Shown here: positions 15,565-25,405 of the stretch, one piece after another
Layout: each line of letters opens with the position of its first letter
Numbering within the stretch: position 1 is the first letter of the stretch
Position numbers and translations under genes: made by a program
Assembly: GCA_017505535.1 (NCBI GenBank)
Contig: JAFVPD010000003.1
Coordinates: 42,086 to 106,085 of the forward strand
Reading direction: 5' to 3'
DNA: 64,000 nucleotides
DNA from: Muribaculaceae bacterium
GTDB lineage: Bacteria; Bacteroidota; Bacteroidia; Bacteroidales; Muribaculaceae
Notes under the pieces: generated by a model
What the model saw: the letters and a program-made list of their open reading frames with translations, nothing else
The model's database searches: none
Told to the model about the DNA's origin: nothing

Positions 15565-18500
15565 ATGAGATCAGTCATAGTTTGCCTACTGCTACTCATC
15601 TCCCCAATTGTAGCCCTATCGGCTGCAAACCAATATTCAACATCTCGCATTTCCCCAAAACAGATTGAAGCCAGGGGCGATTCTCTTTATGAAAGAGCCC
15701 TGGAGGCATATTCGGCAAAGGACTATGCAAAGGCTTTGCGCGATTGTGAATCATCAATAAAACTATATGAACAAAGCATCGGCACCACAACCTCAAAATA
15801 TGCATTGACGTTGTATGTCGCATCAATTCTTCACCATTTCAATGGCAATATTGATGCCGCAATCTCCGCCGGCGCTGAGTCAAAGGAATTGATTGCCCGG
15901 TCGTTTGGGCGTAGCAGTAGCTCCTATGTCACAGCACTCACTTCGCTTGCTCTAAGTTACTGTGATGGGAAGCAATTTGATCGTGCCATAGAGACTCAGA
16001 GGGAATTGGTTGATATACTTCGAGAGACTCCAAAGTCGTTTTCAACGTATATTGATGCACTTGGAAGTCTTGGGGATTTTTACCATACCGCCGGACAATA
16101 CCGGCAAGCAATTGACACTCGCTTGCAATGTCTTGCCGAATGTTCAATGCTCCCCAATAATGAGACCAAAAAAGCCGAAATTATTGCAGATATCGCAGTT
16201 GAATATTACTATGCAGGAGATTACTCCAAAGCCATAAAACGAGGTAAAGAAGCAGTCAATACCACTAAGCACATCTCAGGAGAGAAATCTCCGCAATATG
16301 TAACAGCCCTTAATAATCTTGCAAATTTTCATTCGGCCGATGGCAACTATGAAGAGGCGTTGAAGATACACAAACGATGTCTCTCGCTCACCGAGGCAAT
16401 CCATGGTTCAAATAGCCCTAAATGCGCAACAGTTCTTTCGACATTGGCCGGTTCATATTCACGACTTGGGAACACAACCGATGCAATTGCAACCAATCAA
16501 AAAGCATTGGATCTTTTGCAATTCAGCGATAATTCTACTCTGAAAATTTACACTCTCATAAATCATGTGAATTATCTGATTGACTTGGGCAACTATGATG
16601 AGGCCGAAATTTTCAGTGCCAAAGCATTGAGTGCTGCGGAGGAAAAATTTGGGCATTTGCACCCGCAAACAGCCAAAGCCATGAGCAAACAAGCACTTGC
16701 AAAATACTATTCTGGCAAAATAGCAGAAGCGATAGAAATAGAGACAGAAGTTGTGGCGATAATAAAAGCTACTTTGGGACAAAGACATTCTCAATATGTA
16801 GAAGCATTGTCTTCACTCGCAGCCTATCACTCTCGAGCTAAAAAATTTGAAAAGGCCATAGAGCTAACCACCGAAGCTTTAACCACCCAAGAAGAAATCT
16901 ACGGTAAAGACAATGTGATGTATGCTGTGATTCTCAGCAATCTTGCCATTGAGATGTCGCAAATAGGCAAAAACGCCGAAGCTGCAAAAATGGACAAAGA
17001 GGCTGCCGCAATCTTTGCCAAAATAACCCATACACGTCACCCCGACTATGGTAGTATGGTCTCAAACACCGCAGTACACTCATTTGCCGCTAACGATTAC
17101 GACACGTTTATTAAAGCCGCAAATGAATTCTCTCAACTTGCTACTGACATAGTAAGTCAAACATTTGCCGACCTCACCTCTGATGAGCGCAATTTATTTT
17201 GGAGCCGATATAGCAACTGGTTCATACGTTTCATGCCCAAAGCATCATGTGGAATGCCAACGAAAGAGGTAATTTCAAATGCCTATGATTGCACGTTGTT
17301 TGCCAAGGGATTACTCCTAAACTCAGAAATAGAAATGCGACAATTGATAGCCGAAAGTGGCGACTCAAGCATGCTGTCGCTCTATGAAGAGATGCAAGCC
17401 GGTCGTCGTTGGCTCAATCGACTCTATGAAAAACCGGCTTCAGAGCGTGAATATTCCACCGATTCAATCGAACGCATCGTTGCCGAAACCGAGCGCCAGC
17501 TTGTTGCAAAAAGTAAGGTCTATGGCGATTTTACTCGCAACCTGCGCATCACATGGAAAGACGTGCGCCAACAGTTGGGTCGCAACGACATAGCAATTGA
17601 ATTTGTGTCATTCCCGGTATCTTCCGATTCGACAACTTATGCTGCTTATATCCTCAAAAAGGACTACTCAGAGCCAAAACTGCAAATTTTGAAAGACATT
17701 CCCGATGATAAGGCTCTCAAAAAGATGAATATATACACTTCAGCGGCATTGTCGCAAAACATTTGGGGTGCACTTTCGCCACATCTTGAGGGTGTTAAAA
17801 ACATATACTTTGCGCCATCGGGTCAGCTCTATAACATTGCCATAGAATCACTTCCCCATTGGGAAAATCCCGAGGGCCTTGTTTCCGATTATTGGGAAAT
17901 ACATCGACTCTCATCAACGCGCCAACTTGCAATCAGTCGTAAAAAGGAAGAAATCGCTAATGGCGCTGTGTTTGGTGGATTGTATTACGATACCGATACG
18001 TCAACAATTATTAATAACAGCCTCCGATACAATCATCATAGTCGCAGTGTTAATCCAATCAATAGCCAAGAATTGGTTGAGCTCAGAAGTGGGGTTAATT
18101 ATCTACCGGCGACATTATCGGAAGCCCAACAAATCGCCAACTTGATTTCCAGTAAAACGGCAACAGAGCTATATACCGATACCCTCGGCACCGAATCAAC
18201 ATTTAAGGCCCTCTCAGGAGGAGGGAAAAATTTGTTGCATATTGCAACGCATGGATTTTATTGGACTGAACGAGAACTGCGACGCATGGACGATGTATCG
18301 TTCCTGGGATATGAGAACTTCAGTCGTCGTAGTGATGCTGAGGATAAAGCGCTAAGTCGCTCGGGATTGCTTTTGTCAGGAGCCAATATTGTTCTCACGG
18401 GAAACAAATTACCCGAGGGAGTTGATGACGGAATTCTCACAGCTCGAGAGATTGCACAATTGGACTTTAAAGGATTGGAGTTGGTAGTATTGTCGGCATG

Positions 18501-18771
18501 TCAAACGGCAATGGGTGAGGTCACCGGAGAAGGTGTTTTTGGATTACAACGAGGATTCAAAAAGGCCGGAGCTGAGGCCATTCTCATGTCGTTGTGGAAG
18601 GTTGACGACAGGGCAACATCAAAGCTCATGACCGAGTTTTACCAACATTGGGCAACAGGGGCCTCAATACATCAATCGCTTGAGCACGCAAAAAAAGTAT
18701 TGCGTTCACACCCCGAATTTAACGACCCGACATATTGGGCCGCATTTATACTACTTGATGCATTTAATTAA
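15565..18771 (+). CDS. TPR-CHAT protein (caspase-like protease), exported
   Basis: A 1068-residue protein with a signal peptide (residues about 1-20). Residues 30 to about 520 are tandem TPR repeats of the kinesin-light-chain type (recurring Y..AL.N.A..Y and GN..EAL..). The CHAT domain (Caspase HetF Associated with TPRs) occupies about residues 730-1068. The catalytic His896 in ATHG and Cys979 in SACQT are both present, followed by GEGVFGLQRGF and the closing WAAFILL block. CHAT proteases of the TPR-CHAT type include Craspase, where a trigger activates cleavage. Here the signal peptide puts the protease in the cell envelope. The CHASE2 gene starts 7 bases after the stop. A 6-bp stem (15545-15550 with 15565-15570) covers the start codon. 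Confidence 0.9.
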   Translation: MRSVIVCLLLLISPIVALSAANQYSTSRISPKQIEARGDSLYERALEAYSAKDYAKALRDCESSIKLYEQSIGTTTSKYALTLYVASILHHFNGNIDAAISAGAESKELIARSFGRSSSSYVTALTSLALSYCDGKQFDRAIETQRELVDILRETPKSFSTYIDALGSLGDFYHTAGQYRQAIDTRLQCLAECSMLPNNETKKAEIIADIAVEYYYAGDYSKAIKRGKEAVNTTKHISGEKSPQYVTALNNLANFHSADGNYEEALKIHKRCLSLTEAIHGSNSPKCATVLSTLAGSYSRLGNTTDAIATNQKALDLLQFSDNSTLKIYTLINHVNYLIDLGNYDEAEIFSAKALSAAEEKFGHLHPQTAKAMSKQALAKYYSGKIAEAIEIETEVVAIIKATLGQRHSQYVEALSSLAAYHSRAKKFEKAIELTTEALTTQEEIYGKDNVMYAVILSNLAIEMSQIGKNAEAAKMDKEAAAIFAKITHTRHPDYGSMVSNTAVHSFAANDYDTFIKAANEFSQLATDIVSQTFADLTSDERNLFWSRYSNWFIRFMPKASCGMPTKEVISNAYDCTLFAKGLLLNSEIEMRQLIAESGDSSMLSLYEEMQAGRRWLNRLYEKPASEREYSTDSIERIVAETERQLVAKSKVYGDFTRNLRITWKDVRQQLGRNDIAIEFVSFPVSSDSTTYAAYILKKDYSEPKLQILKDIPDDKALKKMNIYTSAALSQNIWGALSPHLEGVKNIYFAPSGQLYNIAIESLPHWENPEGLVSDYWEIHRLSSTRQLAISRKKEEIANGAVFGGLYYDTDTSTIINNSLRYNHHSRSVNPINSQELVELRSGVNYLPATLSEAQQIANLISSKTATELYTDTLGTESTFKALSGGGKNLLHIATHGFYWTERELRRMDDVSFLGYENFSRRSDAEDKALSRSGLLLSGANIVLTGNKLPEGVDDGILTAREIAQLDFKGLELVVLSACQTAMGEVTGEGVFGLQRGFKKAGAEAILMSLWKVDDRATSKLMTEFYQHWATGASIHQSLEHAKKVLRSHPEFNDPTYWAAFILLDAFN

Positions 18772-18778
18772 CACTACC

Positions 18779-19981
18779 ATGAAATCGCTCAAAAATATAT
18801 GGCAATCACTTGCCGCCAAACGGCGCATCATACTGATTTCAATCGCAAATGCCTTTGTCATTTTGCTACTATGCTATCTCTACGACAATATGTCGATATC
18901 GCTTGACAGTGATGCCACTACACGCCAATGGTTTGAACGGGCAAAGTCTATTTGTGGAATGAACACCGACAGCCTTCCCGATGATCTCTTGATTGTGAAT
19001 ATTGCCTATGATCGCCAATTGGTTGACGTTACCGATAATGATGGAATCATCAAAGGAAATACCGATATAACCGATCGTCAGAAGTTATTACAATTCCTGA
19101 CAGCAGCACGAGAAGCCGATAGCTATAACTATATAATTCTTGATGTAAATTTCAATAATCGTTATACGACCGAATGGGACTCGGCATTATATGCAACAAT
19201 CTCGGCAATGCCTCGCATTGTAATCCCAAAACACCACGATGATATTCTTGCCGACAGCTCGTTGTACCCCAAATCACGTTATAGCGAATATGCCACAACA
19301 ATCATTGATGAAGATTTTGCAAAGTATGACCTATTGCCTGCAGGTGAACATTCTTTGCCATTGAGTGTATATAACGAGTTAAGCGGAAAGGATATCACTC
19401 AATGTGGATTCTTATATTTTGCCGATGGACATTTGAGCCGTCGTTGCATAACTCCTCGATTTGTGGTAAAAGCATGGGACGAATATGACGAAAACGGAAA
19501 TAAAATAATTCTCAATCTTGGGTGTGACATCATCAATTTGGCCGATATAATACCCATAGCCGACCACATCAATGATCGCATAATATTAATAGGCGACATT
19601 ACTGAACGAGATCGACATGATACATACATGGGAAATGTGTCAGGTGCAATAATCAATGTCAACACCATTTATGCCCTCATGAACGGGAGTCACATAATTA
19701 ATTGGTGGTCAATAATTCTGCTGCTGATATTTTATTCAGTTGTTTCAGGGGTTACCATCAGTGGAATTGACCTCATGAAACACTTGCCGCTGATAAACCG
19801 CATCAAGTCAAAGACCATAATATTTTTATTCTCATTTATTGGATTTTCATTTATTCTCACTATATTTGCAACACTTAGCTATGTATTGTTAGATGCTGAG
19901 TTTAATGTGGTTATCCCGTCGTTATACTTTAGTATTTACAATTTGATTGCCAATTATATCACAACGTTAAAACAAGCATGA
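18779..19981 (+). CDS. CHASE2-domain membrane protein
   Basis: A 400-residue protein. An N-terminal membrane helix (about 15-35) precedes an extracytoplasmic domain of about 280 residues with the CHASE2 features LLIVNIAYD, YIILDVNF and DRIILIGDI. Residues GAIINVNTIYALMNG lead into three C-terminal membrane helices (about 300-395). CHASE2 usually senses an unknown extracellular signal and is attached to a kinase, cyclase or similar output. Here there is no cytoplasmic output domain, so the signal must pass to a partner. The CHAT protease encoded just before is the likely one. The start ATG 18779 is chosen over an upstream in-frame codon inside the CHAT gene. It overlaps the next gene by 4 bases. 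Confidence 0.82.
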   Translation: MKSLKNIWQSLAAKRRIILISIANAFVILLLCYLYDNMSISLDSDATTRQWFERAKSICGMNTDSLPDDLLIVNIAYDRQLVDVTDNDGIIKGNTDITDRQKLLQFLTAAREADSYNYIILDVNFNNRYTTEWDSALYATISAMPRIVIPKHHDDILADSSLYPKSRYSEYATTIIDEDFAKYDLLPAGEHSLPLSVYNELSGKDITQCGFLYFADGHLSRRCITPRFVVKAWDEYDENGNKIILNLGCDIINLADIIPIADHINDRIILIGDITERDRHDTYMGNVSGAIINVNTIYALMNGSHIINWWSIILLLIFYSVVSGVTISGIDLMKHLPLINRIKSKTIIFLFSFIGFSFILTIFATLSYVLLDAEFNVVIPSLYFSIYNLIANYITTLKQA

Positions 19982-20640
19982 GATTATTTATCGCCATATT
20001 ATTAGCTTCTGTTGCCCTCACAGGCAATTCGGAGGTTTATACCATTGCAAAGCTCAACACTCCAAGTATTTTAATCAATGGAAAGGAGTTGAAAACAGGT
20101 GATGAATTCAGTGATACCGACAAAATAGAATGGCGAGGCTCCGAAATAATGCACGTTGTGACACAAGACAAACGATTGCGTAAATTCATGGCTCAAGAAG
20201 CTAAAGGTCAAGGAAAAACCTCAATCAAGGAAATGATTCAGGTGCGAAAAATGTCGGCAGCATCAACCGACATCTCATCGGCGTTTAAGAAAAACTATGA
20301 GCACCTATCGACACGTTCAACCGCGCTATCCTCTGAAGAAGATCATACCGATTTCTTTAGCGATGAATTCCTGGCCTCCGATACAATCTTCATTGACACT
20401 GCGTGGAAAACCGACGAGCATACCTATTTTACAATCAGCTATGATTTCAATGGCGAAACCATTGCCCACAAATTGGTCAAAGATCACGACGGCAAAATTG
20501 TGATTTCGCCCGATATGCTCCCGGCGGTGAATAGCGACACTACTATTGTTGCAAGTGTTCACTACGTCGAAGAGAAATACAACGAACAAACACTATTAAC
20601 CGACAAAATGCAACTCACTATCCTTGAGGAAGAGAAGTGA
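19978..20640 (+). CDS. Exported protein of the CHAT/CHASE2 operon, unknown function
   Basis: No family is recognised. The 220-residue protein has a signal peptide (MRLFIAILLASVALTGNS). The N-terminal part includes ILINGKELKTGDEFSDTDKIEW, reminiscent of the short domain that opens many CHASE2- or FecR-associated envelope proteins, then a long charged linker. The C-terminal half is beta-rich, with Ig-like character. Its ATG overlaps the TGA of the CHASE2 gene (ATGA), implying coupled translation and a shared function. A weak hairpin at 20699-20714 may end the operon. Confidence 0.75.
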   Translation: MRLFIAILLASVALTGNSEVYTIAKLNTPSILINGKELKTGDEFSDTDKIEWRGSEIMHVVTQDKRLRKFMAQEAKGQGKTSIKEMIQVRKMSAASTDISSAFKKNYEHLSTRSTALSSEEDHTDFFSDEFLASDTIFIDTAWKTDEHTYFTISYDFNGETIAHKLVKDHDGKIVISPDMLPAVNSDTTIVASVHYVEEKYNEQTLLTDKMQLTILEEEK

Positions 20641-20777
20641 GAAAATCCGTAGCTTGATATTTGAGGTAGAAGCTGTAAAACAACCACAAATCAAACAAAA
20701 ACAGTCTTCTGTTTGTTATTAATTATAGTAAATAGGTCCAAAAAACGTCAAATAAGGAAATTTTTCCGTATTAAACA

Positions 20778-20807
20778 TTGCAATCCCGGAAAAAGTTACT
20801 ACCTTTG
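20778..20807 (+). promoter_or_regulatory. Promoter of pckA
   Basis: TTG (20778-20780), 19 bp, TACCTTTG (20800-20807): a strong Bacteroidetes promoter giving an mRNA leader of about 65 bases. The codon use of pckA is also that of a highly expressed gene. Confidence 0.75.
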
Positions 20808-20879
20808 TACCCGATTAACAAGGACGATTCTAATTTTAGTAAATAATATTTTATCAACAATAAACCAAAGTCTTACAAA

Positions 20880-22484
20880 ATGAGCAAAATCGACTTAACA
20901 AAGTACGGTATTACAGGTACAACTGAGGTAATTTACAACCCCTCTTACGAGCAACTCTACAAAGATGAAACTTGCTCTTGCCTCGAAGGTTATGAAAAAG
21001 GTCAAGCTACTGAACTTGACACAGTAAATGTAATGACAGGTATTTATACCGGTCGTTCTCCCAAAGACAAATACATCGTTAAAGATGCTACAAGCGAAAA
21101 CACTGTATGGTGGACTTCTGATGAATATAAAAACGACAACAAGCCTGTAACAACAGAAACTTGGAACACTCTTAAAGAAATCGCAGTTAAAGAACTTTCA
21201 AACAAAAAACTTTATGTTGTTGATGGTTTCTGCGGTGCAAACATGGCTACTTGCCTTAAAGTGCGCTTCATCGTTGAAGTTGCTTGGCAAGCTCACTTTG
21301 TGAAGAACATGTTCATTCGTCCTACCGAAGAACAACTCAAAGACTTCGAACCCGACTTCGTTGTTTACAATGCTTCTAAAGCTAAAGTTGAAAACTACAA
21401 AGAACTCGGTCTCAACTCTGAAACTGCTGTAGTATTCAACCTCACTACTAATGAACAAGTAATCATCAACACTTGGTATGGTGGTGAAATGAAGAAAGGT
21501 ATGTTCTCAATGATGAACTATTTCAAACCACTTGAAGGTATTGCTTCAATGCACTGCTCTGCAAATACCAACATGGAAGAAACAAGCACTGCTATCTTCT
21601 TCGGTCTTTCTGGTACAGGTAAAACAACTCTTTCAACCGACCCAAAACGTAAACTCATCGGTGACGACGAACACGGTTGGGACGATGAAGGTGTGTTCAA
21701 CTACGAAGGTGGTTGCTACGCTAAGGTTATCAACCTTGACAAAGAAAGCGAACCCGATATCTACAATGCGATCCGTCGTAACGCCCTTCTCGAAAACGTT
21801 ACAGTTGACGAAAATGGTAAAATCGACTTTACCGACAAGAGCGTGACTGAAAACACTCGCGTTAGCTACCCAATCGACCACATCGAAAACATCGTTAAAC
21901 CTATTTCTAAAGGTCCGGCTGCTAAGCAAGTTATCTTCCTTTCAGCTGACGCATTCGGTGTACTTCCTCCGGTTTCTATCTTGACTCCAGAACAAGCTAA
22001 ATACTACTTCCTCTCTGGTTTCACTGCTAAATTGGCCGGTACTGAACGTGGTATCACTGAACCAACTCCTACTTTCTCTGCATGTTTCGGTGCTGCATTC
22101 CTTTCACTCCACCCAACTAAATACGGTGAAGAACTCGTGAAGAAAATGGAAGCTAACGGCGCTAAAGCATACTTGGTGAACACCGGTTGGAATGGTACAG
22201 GAAAACGTATTTCTATCAAAGATACTCGTGGTATCATTGACGCTATCCTTGACGGATCAATCAACAACGCTCCTACTAAGAAAATTCCTTTGTTCGACTT
22301 CGAAGTACCAACAGAACTTCCCGGCGTAGATCCTAACATTCTCGATCCTCGCGATACTTACGCTAACGTTGAAGACTGGAATGTTAAAGCTCAAGACCTC
22401 GCTCAACGCTTCATCAACAACTTCAAGAAATTTGAAGGAAACGAAGCAGGTAAAGCACTCGTTGCTGCAGGTCCTCAACTCTAA
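20880..22484 (+). CDS. pckA: Phosphoenolpyruvate carboxykinase (ATP)
   Basis: Interconverts oxaloacetate + ATP and phosphoenolpyruvate + CO2 + ADP. In gut Bacteroidetes it is thought to run toward oxaloacetate on the way to succinate. The kinase P-loop GLSGTGKTT is at residues 242-250 (K248, T249). The metal-binding LIGDDEHGW and the PEPCK block [10 protein letters not shown] near residue 58 are present. The length, 534 residues, is standard. The gene has its own strong promoter and terminator and a uniform, C-ending codon choice, signs of high expression. Confidence 0.97.
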   Translation: MSKIDLTKYGITGTTEVIYNPSYEQLYKDETCSCLEGYEKGQATELDTVNVMTGIYTGRSPKDKYIVKDATSENTVWWTSDEYKNDNKPVTTETWNTLKEIAVKELSNKKLYVVDGFCGANMATCLKVRFIVEVAWQAHFVKNMFIRPTEEQLKDFEPDFVVYNASKAKVENYKELGLNSETAVVFNLTTNEQVIINTWYGGEMKKGMFSMMNYFKPLEGIASMHCSANTNMEETSTAIFFGLSGTGKTTLSTDPKRKLIGDDEHGWDDEGVFNYEGGCYAKVINLDKESEPDIYNAIRRNALLENVTVDENGKIDFTDKSVTENTRVSYPIDHIENIVKPISKGPAAKQVIFLSADAFGVLPPVSILTPEQAKYYFLSGFTAKLAGTERGITEPTPTFSACFGAAFLSLHPTKYGEELVKKMEANGAKAYLVNTGWNGTGKRISIKDTRGIIDAILDGSINNAPTKKIPLFDFEVPTELPGVDPNILDPRDTYANVEDWNVKAQDLAQRFINNFKKFEGNEAGKALVAAGPQL

Positions 22485-22510
22485 TAGAGCATAACAACTC
22501 TCAATAACTC

Positions 22511-22547
22511 AAGAAGATGTTCCATCGTGGAACATCTTCTTTTTTTT
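22511..22547 (+). terminator. Terminator of pckA
   Basis: A perfect 14-bp stem (22511-22524 with 22528-22541), 3-base loop, long T tract. Confidence 0.92.
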
Positions 22548-22569
22548 GCAAAAAAATGCGACATGCGCC

Positions 22570-22599
22570 TTGTTATGGCACAACATGATGTTTATTTTG
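22570..22599 (+). promoter_or_regulatory. Possible promoter of the small gene at 22643
   Basis: TTG (22570-22572), 19 bp, TTATTTTG (22592-22599); the -7 box deviates at its second base. Confidence 0.35.
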
Positions 22600-22642
22600 C
22601 AGTGCAATTCACTAATTTACTAACTTAAAAAACATCAAAATT

Positions 22643-22840
22643 ATGGCACGATTGTGGAAAGTGACAGCAAAAGTCAACGTTGGGAAACTGCCTAAAGGCG
22701 CATCAGTTGAAATAGTTAAATCGGGTACCAATGCCCGACCGACGGCCCATGAAATTGAAGATGCAATACTTAGTAAGTATAACATTGAAATACCAAGCGG
22801 CACAGCCAACAGTAACCATTTCAACATAGAGGAAGCATAG
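22643..22840 (+). CDS. Small conserved-type protein, unknown function
   Basis: A 65-residue protein, MARLWKVTAKVNVGKLPKGA at the start, with predicted beta strands followed by a helix (AHEIEDAILSKYNI). It resembles the small single-domain proteins annotated DUF6140 in Bacteroides, but this is from memory and weak. It has its own possible promoter and a downstream hairpin, with normal codon use for the region, so it is probably a real gene. No signal peptide. Confidence 0.6.
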   Translation: MARLWKVTAKVNVGKLPKGASVEIVKSGTNARPTAHEIEDAILSKYNIEIPSGTANSNHFNIEEA

Positions 22841-22859
22841 AAAACCTCTAAAAAAACAT

Positions 22860-22906
22860 AAATTACCACGCAGTAGCTCTATTGTGTAGCAATTGTGTGG
22901 TAATTT
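22860..22906 (+). terminator. Hairpin after the small gene
   Basis: AAATTACCAC (22860-22869) pairs with GTGGTAATTT (22897-22906), 27-base loop, ending in TTTT. A plausible but not strong terminator. Confidence 0.45.
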
Positions 22907-22948
22907 TACATCTAAATAAGTCTCACAACTTAACATGCCACTATAACC

Positions 22949-23488
22949 ATGAAACCCTCCAATTTAAACAGCCACTCCTCGCTCAAAGCTTCGCACGATG
23001 TACCTCATGAGCTTAAACTGATTTTCCTGGATATTGATGGCGTGTTGAATACCGGGCAGCATCTCACAAAGTTGAAAATGGACCATCAGCCCTATGCCGA
23101 CCATTATGGCCCGCTATTTGACCCCAACGCCACCGACAATCTTCGTAAAATCGTTGATGCCACCGGGGCGAAAATAGTTATCACTTCATCGTGGAGATAT
23201 ATTCATGGACTCGCCGGCCTTCGCAAAATGTGGGCTGAGCGCAATATGCCGGGCTCGATACATGGCATCACCCCAACCGACACATTCGGCAGTCGAGGCG
23301 ACGAAGTAAAAGAATATCTTACCCTATTCAGAGGCAAAACACCCCCCGATTATTTGATTCTTGACGACGAATGTGAATACATTGGCGACCTTAGAAAACG
23401 CCTTATAATGCCAAATCCCCTCACCGGCATAACCCCAACAATCGCCACAAAAGCCATTAAAATGTTATCAAACAACGAAACTATTTAA
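22949..23488 (+). CDS. HAD-superfamily phosphatase-like protein (RNA-repair-associated HAD type)
   Basis: A 179-residue protein with all HAD marks: motif I FLDIDGVL (about residues 27-34), motif II ITSSWRY, and acidic motif LILDDE near residue 133. The arrangement, with no cap domain and an SSWR motif, resembles the 'HAD domain in Swiss Army Knife RNA repair proteins' group, though stand-alone copies are common. The substrate is unknown. The gene lies between the small protein gene and the McrBC promoter, so a link to defence is possible but not shown. Confidence 0.75.
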   Translation: MKPSNLNSHSSLKASHDVPHELKLIFLDIDGVLNTGQHLTKLKMDHQPYADHYGPLFDPNATDNLRKIVDATGAKIVITSSWRYIHGLAGLRKMWAERNMPGSIHGITPTDTFGSRGDEVKEYLTLFRGKTPPDYLILDDECEYIGDLRKRLIMPNPLTGITPTIATKAIKMLSNNETI

Positions 23489-23509
23489 TCGTATAATAAA
23501 TAATGAAAG

Positions 23510-23540
23510 TTGTGAAATGTTCGCATTTCAGCTAACTTTG
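23510..23540 (+). promoter_or_regulatory. Promoter of the McrBC operon
   Basis: TTG (23510-23512), 20 bp, TAACTTTG (23533-23540), 53 bases before the mcrB start. Confidence 0.7.
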
Positions 23541-23593
23541 CCGGAATTAGAAATAATATGTGCATTCATTAAATAATTTAAGCAAAAAATATC

Positions 23594-25405
23594 ATGAGAT
23601 TAACAAGAGAAAAACTTATAGCTATATGGCGAATCCGCAAACAATTTTTTGAGGACCAAGCAAATGAGTTTATAGTCAATCGGTTTAATGAAATCAAGGA
23701 CCTTTTTGATGTTATTAACTCAAAAGTATTAGAGTTTGACACAGACAATCACTGCATTAAAATAGATGGTAAAGAAGTGACCTTCAAGGACGGGACTAAA
23801 CCTTCAACAACATACTTTTCTTGTAAAGATGATGAAATGACTAAAGATCAAGCGTATGAAGGAGTAAAAATTATGCGTGAAAATTTCCCTGAATATGGAG
23901 ACCTCATCTCTAAAATAGGGTGCATGCTTGGTGGATTTACATTTGATGAAAATCCTATCATGAAAGATGAATTTCGTATAATATCAAACCGAATCACCGG
24001 TCACGATGATAATGCATCACTATATAGTTATGGACAGATAAGGCATCCATCGTCACATTTTGCTGATAATAATTACTTTTTCAATGTAATTAGTACAATT
24101 CAAAATATCAAAGATGGCAATTTCGATCCCGATGAGTCAAAATTGGTGTTACGTTGGCCGAGTGAATCATATTATAGCGGTGATGAACAAGCTGAAAAAG
24201 CGCAGAAAGAAGCATTAAAATATCGATTCCCATATAAATTTTTCTATATGTGGACTCACACTTACGAAGTCATACACCCTGTTAGTTTATTGGTATATCG
24301 AAATTTAGTCAAGCAAGAAGATTTCAAATATGAAGGGGATATAGCGATGAACCAAGACTTTGAGCAATTTGTTGCCGGGTGGAAAGATTATTCCGATCGC
24401 ATTGTCGGAATGATTCACGAAGATGATCGAGGCGAAAATTTCTATCATGAACTGTCAATGCTCATATCCATATTGATGATACAAAATCAGCAAATAAAGG
24501 ATCCTCAAGGGCTTCTCAACTCAGGGAATCAAGCAATTATATTGTATGGCCCTCCGGGAACGGGCAAAACATATAGTGCAAAGGACTTAGTATGTCGCGA
24601 ATTGGGTATTTCAAACGACGAATTAGATGCATATAAATTCAACGAATCATCAATTAAAGAAGAAGGAGCTTGGGCTTTGGTTCAATTCCACCCCAATTAT
24701 ACATACGAAGACTTTATTGGAGGAATAAGTCCACAAATCGAAGGAAATACTCTCTCTTATACTCTCAAAGAGGGGATTTTTAAAAAATTATGCGATAAGG
24801 CAAGCTCTCACCCCAATCAAAAATTTATTATTATAATTGATGAAATCAATCGAGCAGATTTATCATCGGTTTTTGGTGAATTAATGTATGCCATTGAATA
24901 TCGTAATGAAAAAGTTTCCATTCCTAATTTTTCAGAGCCATTTAAAATTCCTTCTAATATTTATATTATTGGAACCATGAATAGTATCGACAAGAGCCTG
25001 GTTACATTTGATTTGGCGCTGAGGAGACGTTTTGCGTTTATGAAAATTATGCCCAAAATGAGTGTCCTTGAAACTATTCTTGCTGATTACAACATTAATG
25101 AAACATGCATGAAGCAATATATAGATAGGTGTAAGGAATTAAACAAAAATCTTGTGTCTCAAGAGTTACAATTAGGGGAAGATTATCAGATAGGACATGC
25201 CTATTTTGGCAAGATTAAAGATTTTAAAAAGGAACCTGAGTCGGGAGATAACTTGCAGATAATTTCAAGTTTTGAGTTAGAAAAGTTGTGGGACTATCAT
25301 TTGCAACCATTGATAGAGGAATATCTTGGAAATCGCATTGAAGATGAAAGGATCTTAGACTATATTGAATCTCTCAAAGAAAAATTTACTGAACCACTAT
25401 CATGA
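23594..25405 (+). CDS. mcrB: McrB-type restriction GTPase
   Basis: A 603-residue AAA+ protein. The Walker A loop GPPGTGKT is at residues 319-326 and Walker B IIIIDEINRAD ends near 422. The GTP-selective motif MNSID (462-466, Asn463 and Asp466) matches the NxxD that makes McrB a GTPase, followed by the arginine-rich RRRFAF sensor region. Residues 1-290 are the target-recognition part and match no methylcytosine-binding domain that I recognise, so the modified base sensed is unknown. McrB translocates DNA and drives the nuclease McrC. The stop overlaps the mcrC start (ATGA). The gene is AT-rich compared with its neighbours. Confidence 0.92.
   Translation: MRLTREKLIAIWRIRKQFFEDQANEFIVNRFNEIKDLFDVINSKVLEFDTDNHCIKIDGKEVTFKDGTKPSTTYFSCKDDEMTKDQAYEGVKIMRENFPEYGDLISKIGCMLGGFTFDENPIMKDEFRIISNRITGHDDNASLYSYGQIRHPSSHFADNNYFFNVISTIQNIKDGNFDPDESKLVLRWPSESYYSGDEQAEKAQKEALKYRFPYKFFYMWTHTYEVIHPVSLLVYRNLVKQEDFKYEGDIAMNQDFEQFVAGWKDYSDRIVGMIHEDDRGENFYHELSMLISILMIQNQQIKDPQGLLNSGNQAIILYGPPGTGKTYSAKDLVCRELGISNDELDAYKFNESSIKEEGAWALVQFHPNYTYEDFIGGISPQIEGNTLSYTLKEGIFKKLCDKASSHPNQKFIIIIDEINRADLSSVFGELMYAIEYRNEKVSIPNFSEPFKIPSNIYIIGTMNSIDKSLVTFDLALRRRFAFMKIMPKMSVLETILADYNINETCMKQYIDRCKELNKNLVSQELQLGEDYQIGHAYFGKIKDFKKEPESGDNLQIISSFELEKLWDYHLQPLIEEYLGNRIEDERILDYIESLKEKFTEPLS

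Noticed and set aside
18680..18778. Upstream extension of the CHASE2 gene
   Set aside because: It lies inside the CHAT domain gene; ATG 18779 gives a basic N-terminus followed by a membrane helix.
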